A DNA stretch of 64,000 nucleotides from Haematobia irritans. Taxonomy: Eukaryota; Arthropoda; Insecta; Diptera; Muscidae. This document shows positions 1 through 10,750 of this stretch, piece by piece. The DNA lies in contig NC_134397.1 in assembly GCF_050003625.1 (NCBI RefSeq), positions 152,168,691 to 152,232,690 of the forward strand. Reading direction: 5' to 3'. The first letter of the stretch is position 1, and the number at the start of each line of letters is the position of its first letter. The translations under genes were made by a program, and so were the position numbers. A model generated the notes under the pieces. The model made no database searches. It saw only the letters and a program-made list of their open reading frames with translations, and was not told the origin of the DNA.

Positions 1-1607
1 CAAAATTGTACGTGCGGTATTGGTGTTTATTAAAGAAAATACATTTATTCAAAACATTTTAGAAACTGAGAAGTGAATGTGATGTTACAGAAATCAAAAA
101 CGCTTTTTATTGATTAAAAAAAAACAAATAATAGATTAAGGAACTGTATATTTCTGTTAATAGTTTAAAATTAGTGCGGATTTTTAATTGATTTACATAA
201 AAAATATACAACATGAGTGGTAATAGCATGATCTATATTTATTCCACATCTGGATCACAGGTTGGAGTCTATTTTGTGGAATCTATTTTTTTATGTTACA
301 GCAATTCCTAGAGGTGAGTACTAAGTTCGAGTTTAGCCGCTAAAATTAAAAATAAATCACTAAGAAAATTATAAAATTGTACGTCTTCGATACAAATTTA
401 AATATAACTTGATGGAGAATAGCCCAAACCAAGTTTTTTATAAAGATTATTTTTTTAATGGATTATTAAAGAAAACTTGTCATGAAAATTGCGATTTTAG
501 CCTCTAAACTCGAACTTAATGTCCAACTTAAATACTAAATGCTATACTGACAAGTGGAAATTATGTCTAAATTTATAATATTTTTTATTTCAAATATATT
601 CTGAGAATAATTTCAAAAACGTCCCATTAGTCCATGGATATGATTCCAATACCTACAGGATGGATTTTTCAATGTGGTAAGTTTTTCTATAAACTGTATT
701 TTGTCCGTTTTTAATAAAACCAAAATTTCAATTTATTAAAAATAATTTTTTTCACTTGCAGTTAGACAGGTCTTGTAATGGTAATTTTTTGAATATTCTT
801 ACTGTTTAATGTTAATTAAGCTGATATCCTTATTGGCTCTAAGAAATACTCTTGAAAACCGTAAGTTAAAAATCAATATGAAAGATAGAATTAATTAATT
901 AATAATATTTTTCTTATATTTTGTATAACTTTGCAATTTCAGATGGTTAAAAGACAAATCCGCCCAACAAAAGTTAGCCAAAATCGATTAAATTGGACAA
1001 TTCAATATAGCAACTTATGCCACATATATCTTTCATATGGGTAGAAAACATGGAAATTTAAATTAATTACTTTAGTCCTATTAACATAGAATATTACTCT
1101 TTTGAAGAAGCAATTACTAACTACCGACAAGTAACTGCATCCAACGTACGAATAAAAATATTTCCTTTGTTGTATATCATAAGCCATAGTTTTGTGTAAT
1201 ATTATAAATTTTTTTTGAAATAAAATACTGGTGGTTATAGAAAATTGACTTGCTTTGTACGAAAATTTTCTTAGTTGTATAGAGGCTTGTTGTACCTTTG
1301 ATTCCTCAATTTCTCTACTTTTTTGAAAATTATACTGACAAACAGTTTATTTCAAACCAATTTCTTAATACAGGTTTCCCAAAAAATTGTTCATTTTTCT
1401 GGATAGCAGGAATATTTTGAATGAGTTTAAGTATATTCTTCCCACAGCATAGTAATAATGAACTAAAATACGATGCAATACATGAACTAATTTATAAGAA
1501 AATCATGTACTTATCTAGATGAAAAAAATCTTTGGCGCCAAATCATGGTCATTCTTACTATGGGTTAGTTCATTTTTCATAAAAAATAGTAAACTTTTTT
1601 TTCGGTG
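1..1607 (+). mobile_element. 2.5-kb TA-flanked DNA element, copy A (3' part)
   Basis: This is the right-hand part of the element seen complete at 1761-4257; the window begins inside it. It ends in TTCGGTG followed by TA at 1608-1609. Compared with the complete copy I find three substitutions (678 T/C, 890s A/C, 1507 T/A, positions approximate) and a 3-base difference in an A run near 120. No long open frame exists; the best frames are about 60 codons. GTAAGT-like donor and TTGCAG/TTTCAG-like acceptor words occur around 676, 763, 860 and 942, so a decayed intron-containing gene is possible but not shown. The subterminal zone has repeated AGTTCAT/ATGAACT words, as in related elements in this window. 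Confidence 0.8.
313..528 (+). mobile_element. 216-bp MITE inside element copy A
   Basis: Long imperfect inverted ends: GGTGAGTACTAAGTTCGAGT on the left and, in reverse complement, GTTGGACATTAAGTTCGAGT on the right, each followed by TTAG and a GCTAAAAT-like word. The same unit occurs at 2963-3178, 46708-46912 and, at a different location inside a hAT element, at 47909-48128. That independent location shows it is a separate mobile unit. Confidence 0.7.
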
Positions 1608-1715
1608 TAGACTATTCAATCCATTGTGATAAAAATATAAATCTTTATAATCGATTTGCGAAAAATAATTTATAATTTCTTTAAGCGTTTTAAGCCCCCA
1701 AATAAATCTATCGAC

Positions 1716-1760
1716 GGTTAGGTTAGATTAGATGGCAGCCCGATGTATCAGGCTCACTTA
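1716..1760 (-). repeat. SINE 3' tail fragment (left of element B)
   Basis: The (GGTTA)n start and GGCAGCCCGATGTATCAGG text match, in reverse, the 3' end of the tRNA-derived SINE that is complete at 29773-30108. The element at 1761-4257 interrupts it; the SINE resumes at 4258. Confidence 0.8.
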
Positions 1761-4257
1761 CACAGAAAAAAAATGTCTTGTAAATTTAAGGACCATTTTA
1801 ACTTCCACATAGTTCAACAAATTTACTCTAATATAGTTCATTTTTCGTAACCACAACGAAAATTAACTTAGCTAAAGGAAAACTTATAAAAATTCAGTAA
1901 ATGTTTTTTAGTTCACTAACTACGAAATGGGAAGGATTTTTCCTTAAATAAATTTCCAACACAGTAGTTAATGCATCGTTGATTCTATTATAAATATACA
2001 TGGGCAATATAAAAATCTTACTACGAAATGTGGACAATTTACTAAGAAAAAATTTTGTATGGAAAAAAATTTTTGCAGTAAAAATTAACTTAACGACATT
2101 ACCGATTCGTACGATGGCTACCTACAGATTATTTCCCTTTTTACTATATGTTGGAGTGTTTTTACTCACATTGAAAATTTTAGATAAAGTAGAATAAAAA
2201 GTAGTTAATATAATCCTTGACGGGTGTATATAATCTTATATAGATTCCTCATAGATTTGGTATATATTTAACCTTAACTTATAGATAGAATTCCAACTAA
2301 TCAATAAACGTGCTACTGGAAAATGTGAGTGCATCATGTGAAGGAGTTTTTAGAGACATTTTGTGTATATCTCGTATGATTGTTTGTGTTTGTTATTGCG
2401 TCATTTATGCTGTTGTTGGTTGTTTTGATTCTAGAGATAATGGAATGTTCCTTGTGTGTTGTTGGTATCTTTTGTGGTGAGAGTTGTTTTCTTGCAATAG
2501 CGAGATCAGAAAGGGATCGTGTGTGTGTGGAGTTGTTTTTCTTTACGGCAGGTATGTATCCCTTATGACTATTTGTGTCTTTGAGTTTTATTGTTGCATT
2601 CAGTTATGTTGATGCATTTATGAAGTGCACACGTGGATTTAATTTTGCAAAATTGTACGTGCGGTATTGGTGTTTATTAAAGAAAATACATTTATTCAAA
2701 ACATTTTAGAAACTGAGAAGTGAATGTGATGTTACAGAAATCAAAAACGCTTTTTATTGATTAAAAAAAAAAAACAAATAATAGATTAAGGAACTGTATA
2801 TTTCTGTTAATAGTTTAAAATTAGTGCGGATTTTTAATTGATTTACATAAAAAATATACAACATGAGTGGTAATAGCATGATCTATATTTATTCCACATC
2901 TGGATCACAGGTTGGAGTCTATTTTGTGGAATCTATTTTTTTATGTTACAGCAATTCCTAGAGGTGAGTACTAAGTTCGAGTTTAGCCGCTAAAATTAAA
3001 AATAAATCACTAAGAAAATTATAAAATTGTACGTCTTCGATACAAATTTAAATATAACTTGATGGAGAATAGCCCAAACCAAGTTTTTTATAAAGATTAT
3101 TTTTTTAATGGATTATTAAAGAAAACTTGTCATGAAAATTGCGATTTTAGCCTCTAAACTCGAACTTAATGTCCAACTTAAATACTAAATGCTATACTGA
3201 CAAGTGGAAATTATGTCTAAATTTATAATATTTTTTATTTCAAATATATTCTGAGAATAATTTCAAAAACGTCCCATTAGTCCATGGATATGATTCCAAT
3301 ACCTACAGGATGGATTTTTCAATGTGGCAAGTTTTTCTATAAACTGTATTTTGTCCGTTTTTAATAAAACCAAAATTTCAATTTATTAAAAATAATTTTT
3401 TTCACTTGCAGTTAGACAGGTCTTGTAATGGTAATTTTTTGAATATTCTTACTGTTTAATGTTAATTAAGCTGATATCCTTATTGGCTCTAAGAAATACT
3501 CTTGAAAACCGTAAGTTAAAAATCAATATGAACGATAGAATTAATTAATTAATAATATTTTTCTTATATTTTGTATAACTTTGCAATTTCAGATGGTTAA
3601 AAGACAAATCCGCCCAACAAAAGTTAGCCAAAATCGATTAAATTGGACAATTCAATATAGCAACTTATGCCACATATATCTTTCATATGGGTAGAAAACA
3701 TGGAAATTTAAATTAATTACTTTAGTCCTATTAACATAGAATATTACTCTTTTGAAGAAGCAATTACTAACTACCGACAAGTAACTGCATCCAACGTACG
3801 AATAAAAATATTTCCTTTGTTGTATATCATAAGCCATAGTTTTGTGTAATATTATAAATTTTTTTTGAAATAAAATACTGGTGGTTATAGAAAATTGACT
3901 TGCTTTGTACGAAAATTTTCTTAGTTGTATAGAGGCTTGTTGTACCTTTGATTCCTCAATTTCTCTACTTTTTTGAAAATTATACTGACAAACAGTTTAT
4001 TTCAAACCAATTTCTTAATACAGGTTTCCCAAAAAATTGTTCATTTTTCTGGATAGCAGGAATATTTTGAATGAGTTTAAGTATATTCTTCCCACAGCAT
4101 AGTAATAATGAACTAAAATACGATGCAATACATGAACTAATTTATAAGAAAATCATGAACTTATCTAGATGAAAAAAATCTTTGGCGCCAAATCATGGTC
4201 ATTCTTACTATGGGTTAGTTCATTTTTCATAAAAAATAGTAAACTTTTTTTTCGGTG
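1761..4257 (+). mobile_element. 2.5-kb TA-flanked non-autonomous DNA element, copy B (complete)
   Basis: The element starts CACAGAAAAAAAATG and ends TTTTTTTTCGGTG, so the inverted ends are about 13 bp. It splits a SINE between 1760 and 4258 with a TA duplication (1759-1760 and 4258-4259), the signature of Tc1/mariner-type insertion. AGTTCAT words cluster near both ends (about 1810-1920 and 4090-4225). Length is 2,497 bp, but there is no frame longer than about 65 codons, so it cannot move by itself. A 216-bp MITE lies inside at 2963-3178. Other copies: 1-1607 and 45619-49094 (reverse). Shorter relatives with the same ends: 59127-61080 and a solo end at 14818-14916. Confidence 0.8.
2963..3178 (+). 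mobile_element. 216-bp MITE inside element copy B
   Basis: Same unit as 313-528 at the duplication offset of 2,650. Ends are GGTGAGTACTAAG and CTTAATGTCCAAC, with the 20-bp inner part of the inverted ends well preserved. Confidence 0.7.
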
Positions 4258-4301
4258 TAGACTATTCAATCCATTGTGATACCACATTGGTGAACTTCTC
4301 T
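4258..4301 (-). repeat. SINE fragment (right of element B)
   Basis: Continues the SINE interrupted at 1760: after the TA come GACTATTCAATCCATTGTG and the GGTGAACTTCTCTC text found in the full SINE copy. It is cut off at 4301, where the 81-bp repeat begins. Confidence 0.75.
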
Positions 4302-4470
4302 CCTTTTGGACAAGTCCCCAAAAATTTCTTCTAAAGTGCATCGTGGGAACCCCCAATAATTTTTTCCCACTTCCGATGCAGTCCTTTTGGACAAGTGCAC
4401 AAACATTTCTTCTAAAGCGCATTTTGGGATCCCCCAATGATTTTTTGCTAATTCCGATGCAGTACTTGTG
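4302..4470 (-). repeat. 81-bp tandem repeat with open frame, about 2.1 units
   Basis: CCTTTTGGACAAG recurs at 4302 and 4383, and a variant at 4464, giving an exact 81-bp period. Read on the minus strand each unit is 27 codons with no stop: TASEVGKN(Y/H)WG followed by P(K/R)C(A/T)LEEMFV and LSKR. A period that is a multiple of three with conserved residues suggests descent from a coding repeat. A related, partly frameshifted pair lies at 43251-43410. I do not recognise the protein. Confidence 0.6.
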
Positions 4471-5230
4471 GACAAGTATTAGAAAGAACGCAATAAGGCT
4501 ATTTTAATTGCACATTTTGTACAATTAAATTTTACAAAAAAATAGAAAACTAAAAAAAAAATAGAAATTAATAAAAAAAGTAAAAAAATAATAAAAACAA
4601 AAAAATTTCATCCCCGCTGGGATTCGAACCTGTGCCTTTTGACTTTTTCGCTTCCATGGAAGTTCTTTTGAGAAGGTTTTGCAAATTACGAGAATTTTTA
4701 ATTTTTTTGTTGATTTTTAAAGGAAAAAATATATTTATACGAAAATATATAGCGAAAATAAAAAATAAAAACGATGCATGACATAAAAAAATAATACGAT
4801 AATATCACAAACATTTGAATTGACCTTTCGACGCTTTATGTTCAATGGCGTTTGTGGCTGTGTGTGCTAAAGCGTTCTGTTATGGTGCCAGCAAACCCAG
4901 ATTCAACCCCTGGTCGGAGCGAAAAAGTTTTTCAAACTGTAAAAATTAGATAATAGGAAAATAATTGTGTAATAAAACATATGGATAAAAAAAGTGAAAT
5001 TGGTTGAAAAAAAAATTTTTTTTTCGCTTTTTTAAATTTCTTCATTCAAATTAACAGGGCACAACATCTAAAGCAATGCAAAGGATCCAAAAAGGGAGTA
5101 CTTCCGTCCTATGACCAGCCCATGTAAAATTCATTGGAGATGATCCAAGTTTGCACTACTTCCGGGTCACAGATTGTGGATCCAAACTACTTTTTTGGAA
5201 GCTGTTTTTTTGCTGGGACATGGAATTAAT
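4471..5230. other. AT-rich unassigned stretch with tRNA-like box motifs
   Basis: No coding frame. GCTGGGATTCGAACC at 4616 (minus strand B-box-like) and GATTCAACCCCTGGTCGG at 4899 (plus strand) look like pol III promoter relics of SINE-type sequences. The end around 5205 carries TTTTTTTGCTGGGA, a word that recurs at 60102 and, in reverse, at 27228, suggesting a terminal motif of a further MITE family. Confidence 0.35.
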
Positions 5231-6892
5231 GATTTTATTAAACAGCAGCATATCAATCAATGATTTAAATATCTACGCACCAAAATGAATGAATAGGAAA
5301 AAGTAAAAAAATCTAACTGCGATCCGCGGAACTATGGAGCGTACGTTTAAAATAAAACTGAATGACAAACGGAACGATGAGAACGAAAGAGATGGAACTA
5401 GTGACAATCGATCCTTTTAGTGAACCGTTCGTTGGAACTAGTTCATTGAGGAACGACAAAAGACTAATCATAAGTTTGTGATTCAAACTACTTCTAATAA
5501 AACCGAATTTATGCAAAGCGATATGTTTGGTTTAAATAAATAATTTTAACATCGAAGGAGAACTTTGTTTGTCTAAAATTTTGTGGGGAATGCCACAAAA
5601 TAAAACTGTTCCTTGAGTATGACTGGTTTTATCGAATAGATTTTTATGCTGTTGGACTTTCAATCTCACAACATTTTGGAGATACCTAAACTTCATATTG
5701 CCTACTGTCTGTCTAATTAAAATCGATAAATCTCTATAAATCAATTTATTTTCTTCGTGCTTATCCTTTTTTATATATTTTTTATCCTTATATGTTTACC
5801 ACAAAACAAAAAAGAAAAGTTTATGGCATTGATATTTTAAATTCTTATGCTGGATTTGTGTTTCCATTTTTGCAGCAGCAGTTTCCAATAATGCTTCCAG
5901 CCAACACAACTCATAAATCTTTGTAAGGCGACATAAATGTTAAATCGAAATCTAAGTAAAGATAAATCTTCATTAAAGTGCATTGCGTACTTCATACGCA
6001 TACATACACACACACAAAACAATCCACAGTCATTCATTGTGGAAAGGGTATATGGGAATAAATGAATTTGTGTGTGTGTGTGTGTGCTTTTCTCGGACTT
6101 TGGATATTGCAGAAAACCCACATGAATTGGAAACAAGTTTTGGAAAATTCAATTATAAGTATGTTTATGGTGTTTTATTACACTTTTTTACGAGCTTTTA
6201 TTGGATTTCATTTTCACAGGCACCCCACCCCCCAACTTTTTTTCAGTATAGCATTTTTGCTCTTTTCAAATAGCAATTCCATAATGGTCATTAAGAAGGA
6301 CACTTAAAAATTAAATGGACCCACATATACATTAAATAAATATTTTCTCCTTCTTCTTCGTTCACATGCAATCTTCCCCACCACGAATTTCGGGGGGATA
6401 AAGTCACTGAAAAGAAACAACATACCCATCCAGTATATTTAAACATAACCACCTTCACAATATTTGACCGCACTCTTATTGGCCATTGTCCTTTGCCACA
6501 ATGATGATGCTGATGATGATATAAACACATCCTTATCTCATCGAATGAAGAGCTGAAAAAAGAAGAAAGGAAGCTTTAAATAAAAAGCAATGCCAATGCG
6601 AAAGAAATATCATCAAATGAAAGAACGTTTAAATGAAGTATGATTATGTTTGTAAATTACTCATCATAAATGTATGTGGGGAATTTTTATGCTGAGCCAT
6701 CAAATCAAATGACTGTAATGTTCCATGGATATATAATATGAGTAAAATAGAAATTTGATGGATGGGTCACTAAGGGTATTTGAAAACGACAAAGACGGAG
6801 CAGGTAACCGGTTCTAAACACGGATTCTAAGAAAAACAGTTTTTGATGCAATTTTTGTAAGTATGTATTTTATATATCGGGATTAGAGAATA
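5231..6892. other. Intergenic DNA, no gene seen
   Basis: Reading both strands, short frames (up to about 99 codons) have no recognisable motif and no start context or splice pattern that stands out. Two CA/GT microsatellites occur at about 6003-6018 and 6068-6086. I see no transposon ends here. Confidence 0.6.
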
Positions 6893-7145
6893 AGAAGTGA
6901 ATAAAGTATAAAGTCGGGCGGGGCCGACTATATCATACCCTAAACCACCGCTACTGAACTACTAAACATTGTTTGTGGGGTATGAGTGGTATAGGATTGG
7001 GAGATAACCAGCATTTCCATATTTAAGAACATTAAGGGGTACATGGGAGTTTTATCACAATCTGAACAGAAATGTCTGATATGAGGAGCTATAGTTGATT
7101 CTGAACCTACAGAGTTAGTATGCCACTAATATTGAGTCCATTATT
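6893..7145 (-). mobile_element. DINE family II, outer copy, first part
   Basis: Starts near AAAGTCGGGCGGGGCCGAC and the ATACCCTAAACCACC word. It runs to the ATTGAGTCCATTATTA junction, where a second family II copy begins. The remainder of this copy continues at 8293. The layout (short conserved head, tandem monomers, GTCCG block, final GGGTATAAA) resembles the dipteran INE-1/DINE-1 elements, which are non-autonomous and Helitron-related; family assignment is inferred from layout. Confidence 0.65.
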
Positions 7146-8292
7146 AAACAAGTAAGTAAAGTAGAAAGTCGGGCTGGGCCGACTATATCATACCCTAAAC
7201 CACCCTTAATGAATTAGTAATCATAATTTGGGAAAATCGACCGATACATATATATGGAAGCTATATCTAAATCTGAACCAATTTGCATAATATTTTGCGG
7301 ATTTGATTAATACCTCAAAAGGTTACCTTGTGCAAGATTTGAGTAAGATCGTTTAAGAAATGAGGCCTGTATGGTCAAACATAAGTTTATTAGGGGCGTA
7401 TTTTTCAAAATCGGGTGATACATATATGGGAGCTATATCTACATCTGAACCGATTATGATGAAATTTTGCACATATTGTAGTTAAGATCGGTTAATAAAT
7501 AAGGGTTCTATGGCCAAATTTGGGATAATCAGGCTATACATATATATTGGAGCTATATCTAAATCTGAACCGTTTTCGATGATTTTTTGCACATATAGTT
7601 AGTGCTATGGAAGACTATATTTAGCCAAATTTGGGTAAGATCGGTTGATAAATAAGGGTTTTATGGCCAAATTTAGAAAAATCGGCCGGTACATATATAT
7701 GGGAGCTATAGCTAAATCTGAACCGATTTCGATGATTTTTTGCACATATAGTTAGTGCTATAGAAGATTATATTTAGCCAACTTTGAGTAAGATCGGTTG
7801 ATAAATAAAGGGTTTGTGGCCAAATTTGGGAAAATCGGGCGATTCATATATATGAGAGCTATATCTAAATCTGAACCGATTTGGATGAAATTTTACAGAC
7901 TTGAAGGGCGATGGAAAAGATTACCTTTTGCCAAATTTGGTGACGATCCGTTTGAAAAAACGCGCAACGTGACCCCATTTGTCGAAATCGGGCGATACAT
8001 ATATATGGTAGCTATATCTAAATGTGATCCGATTTCTTTCAAATTCAATAGCGTTCGTCCTTGTGCCCAAAAAACTCCCTGTACCAAATTTCATCAAAAT
8101 CGGTTAATAATTGCGACCGGAATCCTGTGAACAACAAATGCATGGACAGACGGACGGACGGACACCAAGCGCTAGATCGACTCAGGAGGTGATTCTGAGT
8201 CGATCGGTATATATTTATCAATATTTCTGGTAGGCACATTTTTTGGCCGATCAAACTTATTATACCCAGACCACTATGTGGTTTAGGGTATA
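7146..8292 (-). mobile_element. DINE family II, inner copy
   Basis: Begins AACAAGTAAGTAAAGTAGAA and ends GGTTTAGGGTATAAA. The body has about seven imperfect monomers built on GGGAGCTATATCTAAATCTG and CCAAATTTGGG words, then the CGGACGGACGGACACC block at 8145-8165 and the AAGCGCTAGATCGACTCAGG word. Monomer frames are open by chance only. It lies inside the copy at 6893-7145 plus 8293-9744, so a family member jumped into its own kind. Confidence 0.65.
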
Positions 8293-9744
8293 AAAAGAGC
8301 AGATCGCTCAATTAGTGTGGGTAATAAATCCAAATTTCTGAAAATAGGGCAATAGATTTATGTAATAGCTACATGTAGGTTTAAATACGATCGGCTAATT
8401 CTTGTACATTTGAAATTTGAGCAACATTGCAAGATTATTATGGCCAAATATGGGGAAATTCATCGATGCATATATATGGGAGCTACATCTAAATCTGAAC
8501 CCATTTGGATGATATTTTCCAGATTTGGTTCATATCACAGAAGGTTACTTTGTGGTAAATTAGAGTAAAATCGGGTGTTAAATAAGGCTATTGTGGTCAG
8601 AAATAAAGTTATAAGGGGTACATTTTTCAGAAACGGGCGATACATATATATGGGACCTATTTCTAAATCTGTACCGATTTGGATTATATTTTGCACATAG
8701 AATCAGTGCTATAGAAGATTAGTGTAAGCCAAATTTGAGTAAGATCGGTTGATGAATACGTGTTTTATGGCCAATTTTGTGAAAATCGGGCGATACATAT
8801 ATATGGGAACTATAGCTAAATCTGAACCAATTTCGATGATTCTTTGCGCATATAGTAAGTGCTATAGAAACATAGATTTGGCCAACTTTGAGTAAGATCG
8901 GTTAATAAATAAGGGACTTATGGCCAAATTTGGGAAAATGGGCGAGACATATATTTCGATTTCCGATTTGGAAGATTTTTTTGCGCATATAGTAAGTGCA
9001 TTGCACCATGGGAGCCACCGCTTCTCTAAGTGGTTTCACTGGAATGTGGAACGCCGTTCGGACTCGGCTATAAAAAGGAGGTCCCTTGTCATTGAGCTTA
9101 ACATGGAATCGGGCAGCACTCAGTGATAAGAGAGAAGTTCACCACTGTGATATCTCAATGGACTGAATAGTCTAAGTGAGCCTGATACATCGGGCTGCCA
9201 CATAGCCTAACCTAAGTGCTATAGAAACTTAGATTTGGTCAACTTAAAGTAAGATCGGTTAATAAATAAGGGACTTATGGCCAAATTTGGGAAAATCGGG
9301 CGATACATATATATGGGAGATATATTTAAATCTGAACCGATTTAAATGATATTTGGCACACTTAAAGGGTGATCAATTGAATTACTTTGTGACAAATTGT
9401 ATGCCGATCGGTTAGTAAATGAGCGCAATCTGACCCCATTTATCGAAATCGGGCGATACATATATATGTGAACTATATCTAAATTTTATCAGATTTTTTC
9501 CAAATTCAATAACTTTCGTCCTTGTGCCAAAAAAAAGCGGCACTTACCATATTTCATCAAAATCGGTTAATAATTGCGACCGGAATCCTGCGAACAACAA
9601 ATATTTACATGGACGGACGGACTGACGGACGGACACCAAGCGCTAGATCGACTCAGGAGGTAAATCTGAGTCGATCGGTATATACTTTATGGGGTCTAAA
9701 ATAAATATTTCTGGTAGGCACATTTTTTGGCAGATAGGGTATAA
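8293..9744 (-). mobile_element. DINE family II, outer copy, second part
   Basis: Resumes after the inner copy with GAGCAGATCGCTCAATTAG and continues with monomers. It ends with the GGACGGACTGACGGACGG block at 9613-9630 and AGATAGGGTATAAA. A truncated SINE sits inside at 9000-9212. The equivalent uninterrupted junction is seen in reverse at 51092-51130, which supports the nesting. Confidence 0.6.
9000..9212 (+). mobile_element. SINE copy with internal deletion
   Basis: Flanked by TAAGTGC at 8993-8999 and 9213-9219, a 7-bp target duplication. It contains the first bases of the SINE head (GGGAGCCACCG), then jumps to CTTCTCTAAGTGG, losing about 170 bp. It continues with GAACGCCGTTCGGACTC, the AAAAAGGAGGTCCC word and the CCTAACCTAA tail. 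Its host is the outer DINE II copy. Confidence 0.8.
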
Positions 9745-9770
9745 ACAAATATCAATAATCGAAAATCGCT

Positions 9771-10157
9771 TTATAGTTTTTCAAAATATTCCTCATTAAG
9801 ATATATGCACTTTTGTATGTATGATATAGCCCCCATAATAACCGACCCCCCAAGTTTTGTTATATCCCTCGCATAGACCGATCTCCTGATTTTACTTCTT
9901 GGGCTTCTAGAAAGCGTATTATCAATCCGATTTTTTAAATATAGAGGTATTATAGTACCACAAATAAGTGTAGTGAAAATGGGGCGTATTGGTCCATGTC
10001 CATCTAGAAGTATTTTATGACAACAAATAGGTTTGCCGAAAATAGGGTATATCGATCCATGTTTTGGTATAGCCCCATAAAGACCGATTCCCGATTTTAC
10101 TTCTGGGGCTTCTAGAAACAATAGTTTTTATACAATTTGCCTGAAATTTTAAATCTA
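9771..10157 (+). mobile_element. DINE family IV fragment, left of tRNA-MITE
   Basis: Monomers read in reverse relative to 13436-14811: TATAGCCCCATAAAGACCGA, TTTTACTTCTTGGGCTTCTA and similar words about 160 bp apart. Interrupted at a TA (10156-10157) by the MITE at 10158-11066; the host text resumes as GAGGTTTTTAGG at 11069. Confidence 0.6.
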
Positions 10158-10510
10158 CACGCAAAGAAGAAAAAAAAAGTTTGGAAAACGTGTACCGAAA
10201 ACGTTTTTCTTGTGTTAGAGTTTTTTGAAGTTCTTCGAAAATTTTAAACTTTTATCACCAAAAAAATTTGTTTGTTACAAATTTTTTATTTTTTTAATAA
10301 AAAAAATATCTTTGAACCAACAACACAGTCCATTTCGTTTATATCAAGCACTGTTCTTTTCTGACTTTAAGTCTTTAATAAGACACATTTTACAGTTCAT
10401 AGTAAAAATTTAATATAGTAGTATGTAATGTTGAACATCTTTTCGGAATCTTTCGAACATATCTGGAATATATGTAAAAAAAAAAAAAACAAAAAAAGTT
10501 TTTGGAGTTC

Positions 10511-10583
10511 GGTCGAAGCAGGGCTCGAACCCACGACCCTTGGCATGCAAGGCAGATGTAGCAACCACTGCTCCACGGTGCCC
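10511..10583 (-). repeat. tRNA-like segment of the MITE (minus)
   Basis: On the minus strand it reads GGGCACCGTGGAGCAGTGG (A-box-like) and GGGTCGTGGGTTCGAGCCC (B-box-like), ending GCTTCGACC, with the right spacing for a tRNA. The anticodon arm does not fold as a clean 5-bp stem with a 7-base loop, so it is a pol III-promoter relic and not a functional tRNA gene. It resembles the head of the SINE at 29773. Confidence 0.55.
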
Positions 10584-10683
10584 AACTAAATGTTTGTTTC
10601 TGTTAAATAAAATTTGTTTAATCGGCAAGCTATGCTATATTAATATAACTTATATGGATAGTTTGTTATTGATGATAACAACA

Positions 10684-10750
10684 GCTACGTAGCTCAGTGG
10701 ATAGTGTGCTGGCTTACAAATTGGTGCGCGGTTCGATTCTCCGTCCAGGC
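10684..10750 (+). repeat. tRNA-like segment of the MITE (plus)
   Basis: Contains TAGCTCAGTGGATAGTG (A-box-like) and GCGGTTCGATTCTCCGTCC (B-box-like). In this copy seven bases of the variable region (CATGGTC, compare 37904-37911) are missing. The acceptor ends do not pair convincingly, so a working tRNA is unlikely. Confidence 0.5.

Larger units (their letters stand above)
1631..4280. repeat. 2,650-bp tandem duplication unit
   Basis: Positions 1-1630 match 2648-4280 at an offset of 2647, becoming 2650 after an A run. The match continues through the element end and 23 bases of SINE flank (1608-1630 against 4258-4280), then stops abruptly. The full unit is therefore 1631-4280, and 1-1630 is the end of a preceding unit. 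Sharing of the flank shows duplication of an already inserted element, not two insertions. It is either a recent unequal exchange or an assembly artefact of two haplotypes. Confidence 0.88.

Noticed and set aside
1002..1187. 61-codon minus-strand frame duplicated at 3652-3837
   Set aside because: Identity reflects the tandem duplication; copy C at 46040-46230 does not keep it clearly open and no motif is seen.
5837..6307. Frames of 80-99 codons around CA/GT repeats
   Set aside because: Their lengths come from microsatellite translation (HTHT, VCVCVC) and both strands are open.
7798..8130. 110-codon open frame in DINE II monomers
   Set aside because: It follows the monomer repeat, recurs on both strands in other copies and has no start context; repeat phase keeps it open.
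10684..10750. Functional tRNA gene
   Set aside because: Boxes are present but acceptor and anticodon stems do not pair properly, and the segment repeats inside a MITE family.
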